Notes: a model not told the origin generated them from the sequence alone. 64,000 nt of DNA from JARYLZ01 sp964388275 (GCA_964388275.1 CAYLZD010000004.1:62001-126000), one strand, 5' to 3'. Positions 36,240-45,387 are shown, counted from the first letter of the stretch. A program made the numbers and translations.

Positions 36240-36388
36240 TATCGGCAACAGTCGAGCGACCCGGCGCGGCGGCTCCTGCCCGGAACATCGCGCCCGGGCG
36301 CGACAGCTTCACCGGAGTTCTCCGCTTTTGAAAGCGCTGCGATTCCGATTTCTCCTAATTCATCGTACCTTTTATTTTTGTAGGATGT

Positions 36389-37330
36389 ATGCCTGATATC
36401 GAAGCTCTACATAAAGGACTGGAGCAGCGGAAACGCTGGGAAACCGCGGCATGGATCGCTCTGTCTCTGATGGCTTGCCTTTTCCTCTGGGGCGCTTCAG
36501 GCGATGACACCGCCTCGCCCGCGGCAGGAAGTACGCCGCCTCTTGAGACGGCATCCACTTTTCTTTCGTTGACGGACAAAATACTGGACACGGTCTATAC
36601 GCCGTCCTCAGCCATAATTGAGGTGCGACTCGACAGTCAGCTTCTGATTCTCAGAAGGCGAGGCATGCCGGACATCGCATATCCCGTGAGCAGCGGGAAT
36701 CCGGCGCTGAGAAAGGGGATGGAGACCCGCGAGGGGATTTTCCTCGTGCAAAACAAAATCGAATGGCTGTACTCATTGCAGTTCGATTCCACCAAGGTGT
36801 TCAACTGGCTCGGATTCAACTGGGGCATCGGCTTCCACTCGCTGGCCGGCCGCGGATATCACAGGCACCTCGGGGTCCGTCCTTCCTCCCACGGCTGCGT
36901 ACGGCTTTCGGACGAGCACGCGCGGGCTTTGTATAACTCGGTGACCATCGGCACGCCGGTGTTCGTCCATAAGGGCAATGCTGCCAGGGTAGTGGCCTTT
37001 TCCGCGGATACGTCCTTTCCGGCCGGCGAACTGACGCAGAGGGAAGCCGAAACACTGCATGCCCAAAGACTCGCCGACCTCTACGACGGAACCTACCTTT
37101 TCCGCGCTCATCCTGTACTGATGCTGACCCGGCAGCAGATCGGTCATAACGGCATTCCCGCAGGCTCGGCATCCCTGGCGCCGGAACGGCAATCGATACC
37201 GCCTTCCTACAACTCGCATCCACGAGCCCCTCGCGTCAGCACAAAAACCGAGGAATCCGTTCCTCCCCGCTGGAAGCAGTCGCCCGTCGACAACGGAATG
37301 GATCGGATGGAAAGGTCGATACTTCCCTGA
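36389..37330 (+). CDS. L,D-transpeptidase (YkuD domain), membrane-anchored
   Basis: Cross-links peptidoglycan stems at meso-diaminopimelate, or attaches proteins to them, using a Cys nucleophile outside the cytoplasm. The 313-aa protein has a short cytoplasmic start, one signal-anchor helix (AAWIALSLMACLFLWGA, about residues 20-37) and the YkuD domain at about residues 75-195, with HRHLGVRPSSHGCVRLSDEH; His168 and Cys170 are the catalytic pair. A 110-residue tail without recognised domain follows. AGGA is just before the ATG. It leads a tight five-gene operon (next gene 4 bp downstream). Confidence 0.88.
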   Translation: MPDIEALHKGLEQRKRWETAAWIALSLMACLFLWGASGDDTASPAAGSTPPLETASTFLSLTDKILDTVYTPSSAIIEVRLDSQLLILRRRGMPDIAYPVSSGNPALRKGMETREGIFLVQNKIEWLYSLQFDSTKVFNWLGFNWGIGFHSLAGRGYHRHLGVRPSSHGCVRLSDEHARALYNSVTIGTPVFVHKGNAARVVAFSADTSFPAGELTQREAETLHAQRLADLYDGTYLFRAHPVLMLTRQQIGHNGIPAGSASLAPERQSIPPSYNSHPRAPRVSTKTEESVPPRWKQSPVDNGMDRMERSILP

Positions 37331-37333
37331 TCT

Positions 37334-38356
37334 ATGCGCGCTCTCAACACTGAATCATCTTCGCGCTGTCGAGCCTGCCGGTCGGCAATCGTCCTCTGCG
37401 CCGCTGCGATCTCGATCGCCGCGGTGGCGTCCGGCTGCGGCAAGGGCAGCGACAGCCAACCGGAAGACAACGGGCGACCGAATTCGATGCCCCGGGAACA
37501 AATCCTGTACAGAGAAGCGAAGGAAACCTTCAACGCATGGATGCAGGATTTCGGAGCCCAGGAAAAACTGACGCGCCTGTACACGATGCTGTCCGCAAGC
37601 GCACTTTCCGCGCTCCGGTCAGAGGGCGTCACGAACGCGGAAATGTTCGCTTCCTGGTTCAATGGACAACAGGCAATCGCTCGACATCCTTTCTTCTACC
37701 GCTTCTCGCGCTTGAATGTCCTCGACGTGGACCTGCGCGACACGAACCGCGCCATCCTCACCGCAACGTTCATGGTGGACATGCCGACAGGCGGCATGGA
37801 AAGCGTCGGATCGTTCTATCTCCTGCGGGAGAAAAACCGGTGGAAAGTGCCTTTCGGCGCCGGCGCCGATTGGATAAAATCCTGGTGGCAGCAGGAACGC
37901 GTGTTCACGGGCAAGGCGCGCAACAAAGATCTCGCCCACACGGTTTCCGGTCTGTTGGAGATCGAAGTCGAGTATCCGGTCACCTGGGATGCCGCCGACA
38001 AACGGCAATTTCGTGTTCCCGAAGATAATTCCGTGCGAACCGGACTCGAACTGGCTTACAGGAATCCCGTCACTCAAGAGAGCGAGGTGGTTGTCCGTAT
38101 CTGGGCCGTTCCCCTTCATCTCCAGGATTCTGCGACAATCGAACCGGGCTCGCATCGGGAACCGACCATCGAAAGCAGGACCCCAGCATCCCTGTCCGAT
38201 CCCGATCACGTAATCGGGATACATGTCGTGATGAAGGACGAAGCCGGACAGCGGATGCTTCACGTATTCGGCGGCGTCCGGGAAGCTCACGCCCCGTATT
38301 CATCATATCAGACGGTGATAAACGCCGTCGTCGAATCCATCGTCTCCACCCTATGA
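37334..38356 (+). CDS. Lipoprotein of unknown function
   Basis: A 340-aa exported protein with a lipobox (AAVASGC, lipidated Cys near residue 36) after a signal sequence. The mature part starts with a Ser/Pro/Asn-rich stretch, then a helical region (YREAKETFNAWMQDFG, FASWFNGQQAIARHP) and a beta-rich second half (TATFMVDMPTGGMESVGSFY, VEYPVTWDAADKRQF, ELAYRNPVTQ). I do not recognise a family. It lies 4 bp after the L,D-transpeptidase gene and overlaps the next lipoprotein gene by four bases (ATGA), so it very likely works with them in the envelope. Confidence 0.75.
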   Translation: MRALNTESSSRCRACRSAIVLCAAAISIAAVASGCGKGSDSQPEDNGRPNSMPREQILYREAKETFNAWMQDFGAQEKLTRLYTMLSASALSALRSEGVTNAEMFASWFNGQQAIARHPFFYRFSRLNVLDVDLRDTNRAILTATFMVDMPTGGMESVGSFYLLREKNRWKVPFGAGADWIKSWWQQERVFTGKARNKDLAHTVSGLLEIEVEYPVTWDAADKRQFRVPEDNSVRTGLELAYRNPVTQESEVVVRIWAVPLHLQDSATIEPGSHREPTIESRTPASLSDPDHVIGIHVVMKDEAGQRMLHVFGGVREAHAPYSSYQTVINAVVESIVSTL

Positions 38357-39249
38357 TTAATGAGATTGCCATGCGACGATTGCCGCTGTACGCCTCCCTG
38401 ACGCTGCTGCTTGCCCTCCACGCCTGCGGCAAATCACAGACCGGCGAATCCGGCAGAATTGCCGACACGTCTTCGGCGCCCCTTATTGACGCTTCCTTGA
38501 GCAAGGAAAACAAGCAGTATCTGTTGTCGATGCTGGAGCAGGTCCGGACTACCGTCGGATCATCGAAGGACACGCTCGATGCCGACCGTATCATCAACGC
38601 GTCCTATGCGGCATTCCAGGTTCTGACAGCTTTGGCGATGGCCTGGGACAGCGACCAGGCGCTCGAGGTCGCTATCGAGGAAAAACGGCGGATTTTCATC
38701 CGCGAGGATTCGCTTCGCAAAGGGCAGGACGGAAAAATCATCAACGGCCTTCTCGGCATGCACGAGATGGCTCAACTTCTATACTCGATGCGTTACGCCG
38801 GAAATTCCGAAAAAATGGCGCTCATCGACGAAATGGGAGCCGAGATTCGAAAGCTTTCCGCCGCCCGCGTGCAGGGCATTGAATTCGTCGCCCGGCTCGC
38901 AGACAATATTTTCATCCTGCTGCGTGAGATTTTCCAGGATATCGATCGCGAGAAATCGTTCGCCGGACATTTTGAACAGATCGCTCAAGTCTATCAAGAA
39001 GGCAAGGCGGCCTCCGTGACCGACGAAGACCGCTTCCTGAACGGGATATACAGATCCTTTGAAGTCTGCCAGATCTGGTCGCAATTTCTGGAACCGCAGA
39101 AGCGAGCCGAGATCAAGGACCTGCATACGCGGCTGATCAGCGAAACGTCGCGGCGCGAAGGCGTGGGACACCAGATGGCCACAGGCATGGAATTCCTTTA
39201 CCGCGCTCTCGATCGCATAACGGTGACGACGATAACCGGTTCTCCCTGA
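38353..39249 (+). CDS. Lipoprotein of unknown function, helical
   Basis: A 298-aa protein with signal sequence and lipobox (LLLALHAC, Cys near residue 25). The mature part appears almost fully alpha-helical (EEKRRIFIREDSLRKG, MGAEIRKLSAARVQGIEF, EILLREI-type runs), with no cysteine pairs or enzyme motif that I can see. The ATG at 38353 overlaps the previous stop; another Met 18 bases later would also give a signal peptide. Third gene of the operon headed by the L,D-transpeptidase. Confidence 0.75.
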   Translation: MINEIAMRRLPLYASLTLLLALHACGKSQTGESGRIADTSSAPLIDASLSKENKQYLLSMLEQVRTTVGSSKDTLDADRIINASYAAFQVLTALAMAWDSDQALEVAIEEKRRIFIREDSLRKGQDGKIINGLLGMHEMAQLLYSMRYAGNSEKMALIDEMGAEIRKLSAARVQGIEFVARLADNIFILLREIFQDIDREKSFAGHFEQIAQVYQEGKAASVTDEDRFLNGIYRSFEVCQIWSQFLEPQKRAEIKDLHTRLISETSRREGVGHQMATGMEFLYRALDRITVTTITGSP

Positions 39250-39256
39250 AGCCGAC

Positions 39257-40255
39257 ATGTCCGGATACCGTTCCTGCGTTTTAAGTCCGGATGAGTATCC
39301 GGAATGGGACACCTTGTCCGCTCAGGCCGGACACGGCAGGATATTTACGGACCGCCGCTGGCTTTCGATTATATCCGAATGCTTCGGTGTGCAGGTCCGG
39401 ATGGCGGCCGTCGAGGCCGACGGAGCACCGGTAGCGGGTTTGCCCATGATGACAAGGAAGCGCGGCATGTTTTGCCTGTCGACGCCGCCCCCGGTCTCGC
39501 TTTACAACAGCCTCATTCTCGACCACAGTCATCCGATGCAGGACGCCGCCGCGGTTCTTCATTTGCTGCTGAAAACCGCCGAGAAGTCATGCAACTACAT
39601 CTCGACAGTGATATCGCCCATGCCTGCCGCCGAAAAGACTTTTGCCGGACATGGTTGGCGGCTGTCGGACATGGAGAGCATAATTCTCGAGATCGGTGAC
39701 TATCAGGAGACATGGAAGAACTTCAGCCAATCGTTGAGGCGGAAGATACGCCGCGCTGAAGAGCAGAATCTCCGTTTCCACGAACTCGATGACGCGGGCA
39801 TCATCATTTCCCTGCATCAGAAAAGTTATGCGCGCCATCACCTTGCTCCGCCCATACCGAACGAAGTGCTCGGCGCCTGGCTCAAGCGTCTCCATGACGC
39901 GGGACTCGCCCGGTTCTACGCCGCGGCTTTGCCGCTGGGCGACATCGTCTCCGCGAGGGTGGTGGTGCCCGACGGACGGATCCTGTTCGATCTCGTGGCG
40001 GGCGCCGACATTGCGGCGCATGACATTGCGGCCTCCCACTGGCTTGTGGCGAAAATTCTGCAGCTGTACTCCGCGAATGAATTCCTCCACTTCGACTTCA
40101 TGGGCGCGAATACGCCGGGCGTTTCGGATTTCAAGCGCAGTTTCGGAGGCAGATACGTGTCATACCGGCACGCGGTTTACTACAGTTCGACTCTGATACG
40201 TTCTCTCGTGACGATACGCAGGAGCGCGACGCTCCGGAGGCGCCGTCTCAAATGA
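39257..40255 (+). CDS. FemAB-like/GNAT-fold acyltransferase
   Basis: A 332-aa protein with the double-GNAT layout of FemAB/BioF2-like enzymes, which add amino acids or acyl groups to cell-wall or lipid precursors. Visible marks are GRIFTDRRWLSIISECFG near residue 28, QSLRRKIRRAEEQNLRF near residue 157, and FDFMGANTPGVSDFKRSFGG near residue 280, the usual end of the second GNAT unit. No signal peptide, so it acts in the cytoplasm. It overlaps the outer-membrane protein gene by four bases (ATGA). With an L,D-transpeptidase in the same operon, modification of a peptidoglycan precursor is a natural guess. Confidence 0.8.
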   Translation: MSGYRSCVLSPDEYPEWDTLSAQAGHGRIFTDRRWLSIISECFGVQVRMAAVEADGAPVAGLPMMTRKRGMFCLSTPPPVSLYNSLILDHSHPMQDAAAVLHLLLKTAEKSCNYISTVISPMPAAEKTFAGHGWRLSDMESIILEIGDYQETWKNFSQSLRRKIRRAEEQNLRFHELDDAGIIISLHQKSYARHHLAPPIPNEVLGAWLKRLHDAGLARFYAAALPLGDIVSARVVVPDGRILFDLVAGADIAAHDIAASHWLVAKILQLYSANEFLHFDFMGANTPGVSDFKRSFGGRYVSYRHAVYYSSTLIRSLVTIRRSATLRRRRLK

Positions 40256-42303
40256 GCGGCCTCGGCTGCATCCGAATAGCTCTCGTCCTGACCGCCTTCC
40301 TCCTGCAGGCGTCTCGAGACGCCAGAGCGCAGACGGCGGACAGCAGCTCGGCGCCGGGCGCCGACAAGCGCGTCCCGGACATCCGCAACGGCTGCGTCGT
40401 CTTGAACCGCGACACTCTCTTATACATCGAACGCAATCATGCCGGAGATGCGCTGCGAGTTCTGCCGTCCGTCTTCTATGCCGAAACCGGAGGCATGGGG
40501 CAACCGCTCCTGCTCGGCGTGCACGGGACCACGCCTTTCCAGGGCGCCCTTCTGCTCGACGGCCTTCCCCTCGCAGACCTGGTGACAGGACAGTCGGATC
40601 CGTATTTGCTTCCCGTCGACGAGGCCGGCAGCATAATCATTCATCCTCCGCATAAAGCGTTCATGAAAGCGGGATCCGGCATGCTGTTCGCGGCCGAGCT
40701 CATCGAGGACGACGGAAGCGCCCCCCGCCCCTTCACCAGGGTGCGGCATACGGAAGGTCCTTATGACTACCTTTTCACGGATGTTCTTTTCACGGTCGAC
40801 ACGAGGGAGAGCGACAATCTTCGCTTCGGCCTGACCCGGCGCACAGCCGGAAGCTCCGGATCGAGCAACGCCGCACGCTTCCAGTATCAAAGGGCCGAGA
40901 GCTGGGACGCCCGGCTCAGATACATACTCGAGGCGGCCGATGGTTTCCGACTGAGTATCTCCAACAGGTACAACGACCAGCTCGTGTTCATGAACGGAGG
41001 CGTCGCCGGAATCCCGGGCGCGGGCGGTGAAGCAAGCTGGGATTACCCCGAGGAGGGCGGTTCCGCCTTCTCCGAGAATGCCTTCAATCCGATTCAGGCC
41101 GCGCTTATGGCCCCTTCGATTCGGACGCAGTCCGTCCGAAACGAAACGCGCGCGCGGATTTCCGGAGACTGGAGCGGAGACTCATCGATAGTCTCGGAGT
41201 TCACGATCGATCACGTGATCCGGGTCAGGGACGTCTCGGACAGGGTGCATATGTCGGCTCCTGATTCGTCCGCGTACCCGGCCCTGAAACGAAAAGATGC
41301 CTGGAACAGCACGACCGCCTCCCTGCGGCACAGAATGCCCGTCCTCGGGTCGGAACTGGAAATTTCAGGCGCGGCCGGCAGATATTCGGTGGCCGGACCG
41401 GCATTATACACGGACGCGGAGGCATTCACCGGTTCGCTCTCGGCAACGCTCGCCGTGCCCTTTCGGGGATTCAGGGCCTCCGTATACGGACGCCTCGACA
41501 GACAAGGGTCGTCAACGGGATTCGGTGCGGGGGGCGACATCGCGTACCGGGGCGGCAACTGGAACATCTGGGCGGGAGCGGCGCGAACGGGAAGAGGATT
41601 GTCCCTCGCCGAGCGAGCGCTGTCCGGCACGACGGTCCAAATCGGCGCGCAGGAGCTCACGTCCATGATCGACGCCGGCGCGGGCGGCGGTTTCCCCGGT
41701 TTCGAGTGCGATATTCGCGGTCATTACAGGCGGACGTCCTCACCGATCACGTTGTATCACGCGATCGATCCCGCTCCCGCGCCTTCGCCTTACGCGCGGA
41801 TACGCACAGTGCCTCTCGCGCAGGCCGGGCTGTCAGAGGTGTTCGGGATCTCGGCGAGCGCTCTGCTCACATTGTGGAGGCTCACGCTGGAGGAACGCGT
41901 CGCGGCATACAGCGCTTCGGTCGGCGGCGCGTCGCCGGAACCCGCGGCGCCGGGTTTCGAAAACACAGTCCAGCTCTATTACCGCGGCAGCATAATCGAG
42001 GGAACCCTTCGTCTCAAAATCGGCGCCGGGATCTCGCGCCGCGGTTCCTACGCGCCGCTCACCTGGGATCCGGCCGAAGGCATGTTCGCTTATGCGTCCG
42101 CGTCCTCATCGGTAGCGAACTTCGCGCGCGGCTATACCGACGCCTGGATAGCGGAGCTTTTTCTCTTCGCGACAATCAAGGACGATGCCACCGTGCACCT
42201 GGTTCTTCACAACGCTCTCAACGCGCGCTACATAAGCACGCAGTTTTACCCGATGCCCGAGCGCGAATTCCGATTCGGCGTGGACTGGATCTTCCTCGAT
42301 TGA
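40252..42303 (+). CDS. TonB-dependent-receptor-like outer-membrane barrel
   Basis: A 683-aa outer-membrane protein. After the signal peptide (LVLTAFLLQASRDARAQ) comes a plug-like domain (GDALRVLPSVFYAETGG, LLLDGLPLADLVTGQSDP, AGSIIIHPPHKAF) at about residues 60-145. A long beta-barrel follows, with alternating hydrophobic strands and a C-terminal strand ending in FRFGVDWIFLD, an aromatic-rich end typical of barrel insertion. I see neither a carboxypeptidase-like extension nor a convincing TonB box, and the plug is divergent, so it may be a structural barrel rather than an active importer. Last gene of the five-gene operon. Confidence 0.8.
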   Translation: MSGLGCIRIALVLTAFLLQASRDARAQTADSSSAPGADKRVPDIRNGCVVLNRDTLLYIERNHAGDALRVLPSVFYAETGGMGQPLLLGVHGTTPFQGALLLDGLPLADLVTGQSDPYLLPVDEAGSIIIHPPHKAFMKAGSGMLFAAELIEDDGSAPRPFTRVRHTEGPYDYLFTDVLFTVDTRESDNLRFGLTRRTAGSSGSSNAARFQYQRAESWDARLRYILEAADGFRLSISNRYNDQLVFMNGGVAGIPGAGGEASWDYPEEGGSAFSENAFNPIQAALMAPSIRTQSVRNETRARISGDWSGDSSIVSEFTIDHVIRVRDVSDRVHMSAPDSSAYPALKRKDAWNSTTASLRHRMPVLGSELEISGAAGRYSVAGPALYTDAEAFTGSLSATLAVPFRGFRASVYGRLDRQGSSTGFGAGGDIAYRGGNWNIWAGAARTGRGLSLAERALSGTTVQIGAQELTSMIDAGAGGGFPGFECDIRGHYRRTSSPITLYHAIDPAPAPSPYARIRTVPLAQAGLSEVFGISASALLTLWRLTLEERVAAYSASVGGASPEPAAPGFENTVQLYYRGSIIEGTLRLKIGAGISRRGSYAPLTWDPAEGMFAYASASSSVANFARGYTDAWIAELFLFATIKDDATVHLVLHNALNARYISTQFYPMPEREFRFGVDWIFLD

Positions 42304-42477
42304 ATCATGCCGGAAGTCCCGGAATTCCGCCGGACTTTCCTGATCTCGCGCTTCTGCGTATTTTAATAGTCGGCCCGAATGCGGGTGGTTTCTGCAGAAA
42401 TAACGCCGCACGAGACCCGGGACGCGAGCCGCGCCTCCCTCATCCCTCCAACATGCACCTATCACATCGGAGTACTT

Positions 42478-43662
42478 ATGGAATCCAAGCGTAAAATGGC
42501 CATCGAGACAATCGCTGTACACGCCGGCATTTATGATGAGCCGCTGGGCGCGGTTGTGCCGCCCATATACCAGACGTCCACATTCAGGTTCCGAGACGCC
42601 GCCCATGGCGCGCGGTTGTTCAGCGGAGACGAGGAAGGGTTCATCTACACCCGCATGCGGAATCCGACGATTGAGGCGATGGAAAACGCAATCGCCGCGC
42701 TTGAACAGGGACACAAGGGGTTGGGATGCGGTAGCGGAATGGCAGCCGTACACACTACTTTCGCAGCCATGATGCAGGGCGGCGGCCATGTGGTATGCAG
42801 CGGAGCGGTTTACGGCGCCACGGCCACGCTTCTCAGCTCCCTGGCGCCTGCTTTCAATATCAGGACAACCTTCGTTGACACATCCGACCTCGCGGCCGTC
42901 GAAGCGGCGATGCGCCCGGACACCAAAGTGCTGTTTATCGAGACTCCGGGCAATCCCACGCTCGTCATCAGCGACATAGCCGCCTGCGCCGAGCTTGCCC
43001 ACGCGCGGGGCGCGCGTCTCGTGGTCGACAACACGTTCATGAGCCCGGCCCTTCAGCGTCCTCTGCAACTTGGAGCCGATGTAGTGCTGCACAGTCTCAC
43101 GAAGTTCCTGAACGGTCACGCTGATGTCGTCGGCGGAGTAATCATCGTCAATTCCCCGGAGGATTACGCCGTGTTCAGGAAAACCCTGAATCTGACAGGG
43201 GGTGTTATCGACCCGTTCAATTCCTTCCTCGTTCATCGCGGCTTGAAAACCCTGCCTCTCCGCATGGCGAGGCACTGTGAAAGCGCAAGCAAAATAGCAC
43301 GTATACTCGAGAGCCATCCCGCCGTCAAATGGGTGCGTTTCCCCGGCCTGCCTTCACATCCCCAGTACGAAACGGGCCTGAAGCAGAGCAGCGGTCCGGG
43401 CGGCATGATAGCATTCGAACTGAAGGGCGGATTTGAAGCCGGAAGGAAACTGATGGATTCGGTTCATATGTGCGCGCTGGCCGTGAGTCTGGGCGGTGTC
43501 GAGACGCTCATACAGCACCCAGCGTCGATGACGCACGCCACGATGACCCGCGAGCAGCGGGAGGCGGCGGACATCACGGATGGACTCGTGCGCATATCCA
43601 TCGGCATCGAATCGCCCGACGATATCATGGCCGATCTGGAGGAAGGACTCTCGGCCGTCTGA
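42478..43662 (+). CDS. PLP-dependent trans-sulfuration enzyme (methionine gamma-lyase/cystathionine gamma-synthase family)
   Basis: Acts on sulfur amino acids through a PLP intermediate. The 394-aa protein has FIYTRMRNPTIEAMENAIA near residue 58, the PLP-stacking and phosphate segment VYGATATLLSSL near residue 112, VDNTFMSPALQRPL near residue 183, the cofactor Lys in VLHSLTKFLNGHADV near residue 207 and SLGGVETLIQHPASMTH near residue 338. The last block favours methionine gamma-lyase, yet the residue matching its active-site Cys is Ala in VYGAT. Cystathionine or O-acetylhomoserine activity is also possible. The start at 42478 has GGAG six bases upstream; an ATG 99 bases earlier is not conserved-looking. 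Confidence 0.88.
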   Translation: MESKRKMAIETIAVHAGIYDEPLGAVVPPIYQTSTFRFRDAAHGARLFSGDEEGFIYTRMRNPTIEAMENAIAALEQGHKGLGCGSGMAAVHTTFAAMMQGGGHVVCSGAVYGATATLLSSLAPAFNIRTTFVDTSDLAAVEAAMRPDTKVLFIETPGNPTLVISDIAACAELAHARGARLVVDNTFMSPALQRPLQLGADVVLHSLTKFLNGHADVVGGVIIVNSPEDYAVFRKTLNLTGGVIDPFNSFLVHRGLKTLPLRMARHCESASKIARILESHPAVKWVRFPGLPSHPQYETGLKQSSGPGGMIAFELKGGFEAGRKLMDSVHMCALAVSLGGVETLIQHPASMTHATMTREQREAADITDGLVRISIGIESPDDIMADLEEGLSAV

Positions 43663-43697
43663 CGGCGAGGCGAAGAAAGCCCCAGGGTCGACAATTC

Positions 43698-43729
43698 TTG
43701 CATTGGCAGTTAAATTCTTCGTATATTTA
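43698..43729 (+). promoter_or_regulatory. Promoter upstream of rpsU
   Basis: TTG (43698-43700), 21-base spacer, TATATTTA (43722-43729), one base from TAnnTTTG. Read by Escherichia coli rules it is TTGCAT, 18 bases, TATATT. It lies in a locally AT-rich gap about 50 bases before the rpsU start. Confidence 0.5.
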
Positions 43730-43775
43730 AGTTTGATGTTTCACGAAACACAATAACCAGCAGAAGGAGTATTAC

Positions 43776-43970
43776 TTGGTTGGAATAATTGTTCAGGAAG
43801 GCGAGCCCATCGACAGGGCTATCAAGAGATTCAAGAAGAAGTACGAGCGCTCCGGCGTGCTCAAGGAATTCAAGAAAAGGACTTACTTCACGAAGCCGTC
43901 CATCAAGAAGCGCATGAAGCGCATGAAGGCGGTAAGACGCGCCAAGCGCACGTCGGAAGAAACAGAGTAG
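43776..43970 (+). CDS. rpsU: 30S ribosomal protein S21
   Basis: Small basic protein of the 30S subunit platform, near the anti-Shine-Dalgarno end of 16S rRNA. The 64-aa protein reads MVGIIVQEGEPIDRAIKRFKK and continues with the Lys/Arg-rich helix GVLKEFKKRTYF and KPSIKKRMKRMKA. The start is TTG, supported by AAGGAG a few bases upstream and by the S21 N-terminus. It has its own promoter and no partner gene in close contact. Confidence 0.95.
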   Translation: MVGIIVQEGEPIDRAIKRFKKKYERSGVLKEFKKRTYFTKPSIKKRMKRMKAVRRAKRTSEETE

Positions 43971-44055
43971 CAGGAGCTTCACCCCCACGTCTCGCGCACG
44001 CGGGGCGCCAGGCATAAATTTCTTAATATCCGCGTTCAAAACGCCAGCAGGTTAG

Positions 44056-45381
44056 ATGGATTATCATTCCCTGTACTACACCATGGCGGACGGGACAGTG
44101 AAGCAGGTGAATCCGTTCACCGGCATCGAGGTCTGGACCGTGTCGGAGCGCGGCAACAGGCACATAGGCGACACGCCGGACTCCGCGGCGGATGAGCGGA
44201 TCGAGCCCCGCGAGAAGGAGGATTATTGCTCTTTCTGCGAGGCGCGTCCTTTTGAAACGGCGCCGGAGAAGGCCCGCATCGTGCTGCGGGACGGCGCTTA
44301 CAAAACCTTGCACAGGGTCCTGCCGGAAAACATCGACGGTGAATTGCCCGAATTCAGGCGCGTCTCCAATCTCTTCGAAATAGTCTCCATCAACTACTGG
44401 CGGGAGAATTACAGCTACAAGCTCTCCCCGCAGAATCACCGCTGGAAGGAGGAGTACCTCTCCTCCCCGGCCGGCATACGGCACGTGCTGGACCTGATAG
44501 ACTTCAAACTCAGGCGAAGCGGCAAATCGGACGAAGAGATCGCGTACATCTCGCCTGAGAAGAAATTGACCTTCGCGGACGCGTTTTTCGGAGGCGGTCA
44601 TGAGCTCATAATCGCCCGGCCTCATTTCCGCAGAGACGCCGTCGCCGCATCCGATCTCTTCGCGACGGGCGACATGAGCGACGAACAGCACGAGCAATAC
44701 TTCAACTTCATAATCAACGCGCTTCAGGACATCACCGCCGGCAACCGCTACGTCCGCTACGTGAGCGTGTTCAAAAACTGGCTGCGCCCGGCGGGCGCGT
44801 CAATCAACCACCTGCACACGCAATTGGTGGCGATCGACGAATGGGGCGCTTCGATCGGCCGCCAGGTGAAGATGCTGGTTGCGGACAAGAATGTCTTCAA
44901 TACGTACGGTCCGAATTTCGCCGGGCAACACAATCTGATTTTCGCCGAAAACGATCACGCCCTCGCCTTCGTCGGCATCGGCCACAGGTATCCCACGGTG
45001 GAGATATTTTCGAAGTCGGTGAACGCGCGGCCTTATGATCACACTCCGGAAGAAGTCAGGGGCATCAGCGATCTTGTACGAGCATGCCATGCGGCCATCG
45101 GAGGCGCCGTATCCGTCAATGAGGAGTGGTATTACACGCCTCTGGATTGCATCTTCAAGATGCCGTGGCATATCAACCTCAAACTCCGCATCAATGTGCC
45201 CGCCGGTTTCGAGGGAGGCACAAACATATTCATCTGTCCCCTGAGGCCGATAGACCTGAGGGACCGCCTTGTGCCGCGGTTTTACCAGCTCCGGGGAGAG
45301 AAGCGCTGCAGCGCCGATATCCGAATCGCCGAGGAATGCGTGCTCGCCCCCAATCCGCTGCAGTACCACAGGATCATCTGA
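44056..45381 (+). CDS. DUF4921 family protein (GalT-like HIT fold)
   Basis: A 441-aa member of DUF4921, related to galactose-1-phosphate uridylyltransferase. It has a CSFCEARPF zinc-type pair near residue 58, and ASINHLHTQLVAIDEWG near residue 254, which holds the H-x-H HIT-type catalytic motif. The second half contains FAGQHNLIFAEND, EEWYYTPLDCIFKMPWHINLKLR and a conserved GGTNIFICPLRP. Soluble, no signal peptide. The reaction is unknown; a nucleotidyl transfer or a nucleotide hydrolysis is likely by fold. Starts 85 bp after rpsU and ends 6 bp before tsaD. Confidence 0.82.
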   Translation: MDYHSLYYTMADGTVKQVNPFTGIEVWTVSERGNRHIGDTPDSAADERIEPREKEDYCSFCEARPFETAPEKARIVLRDGAYKTLHRVLPENIDGELPEFRRVSNLFEIVSINYWRENYSYKLSPQNHRWKEEYLSSPAGIRHVLDLIDFKLRRSGKSDEEIAYISPEKKLTFADAFFGGGHELIIARPHFRRDAVAASDLFATGDMSDEQHEQYFNFIINALQDITAGNRYVRYVSVFKNWLRPAGASINHLHTQLVAIDEWGASIGRQVKMLVADKNVFNTYGPNFAGQHNLIFAENDHALAFVGIGHRYPTVEIFSKSVNARPYDHTPEEVRGISDLVRACHAAIGGAVSVNEEWYYTPLDCIFKMPWHINLKLRINVPAGFEGGTNIFICPLRPIDLRDRLVPRFYQLRGEKRCSADIRIAEECVLAPNPLQYHRII

Positions 45382-45387
45382 AACAGC

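Noticed and set aside
42304..42477. SAM-type riboswitch upstream of the trans-sulfuration gene
   Set aside because: I looked for the conserved junction and a terminator stem in this 174-base leader and found neither.
42106..43317. Long minus-strand frame opposite the trans-sulfuration enzyme gene
   Set aside because: It crosses the end of the barrel gene and most of the PLP enzyme, both convincing on the plus strand.
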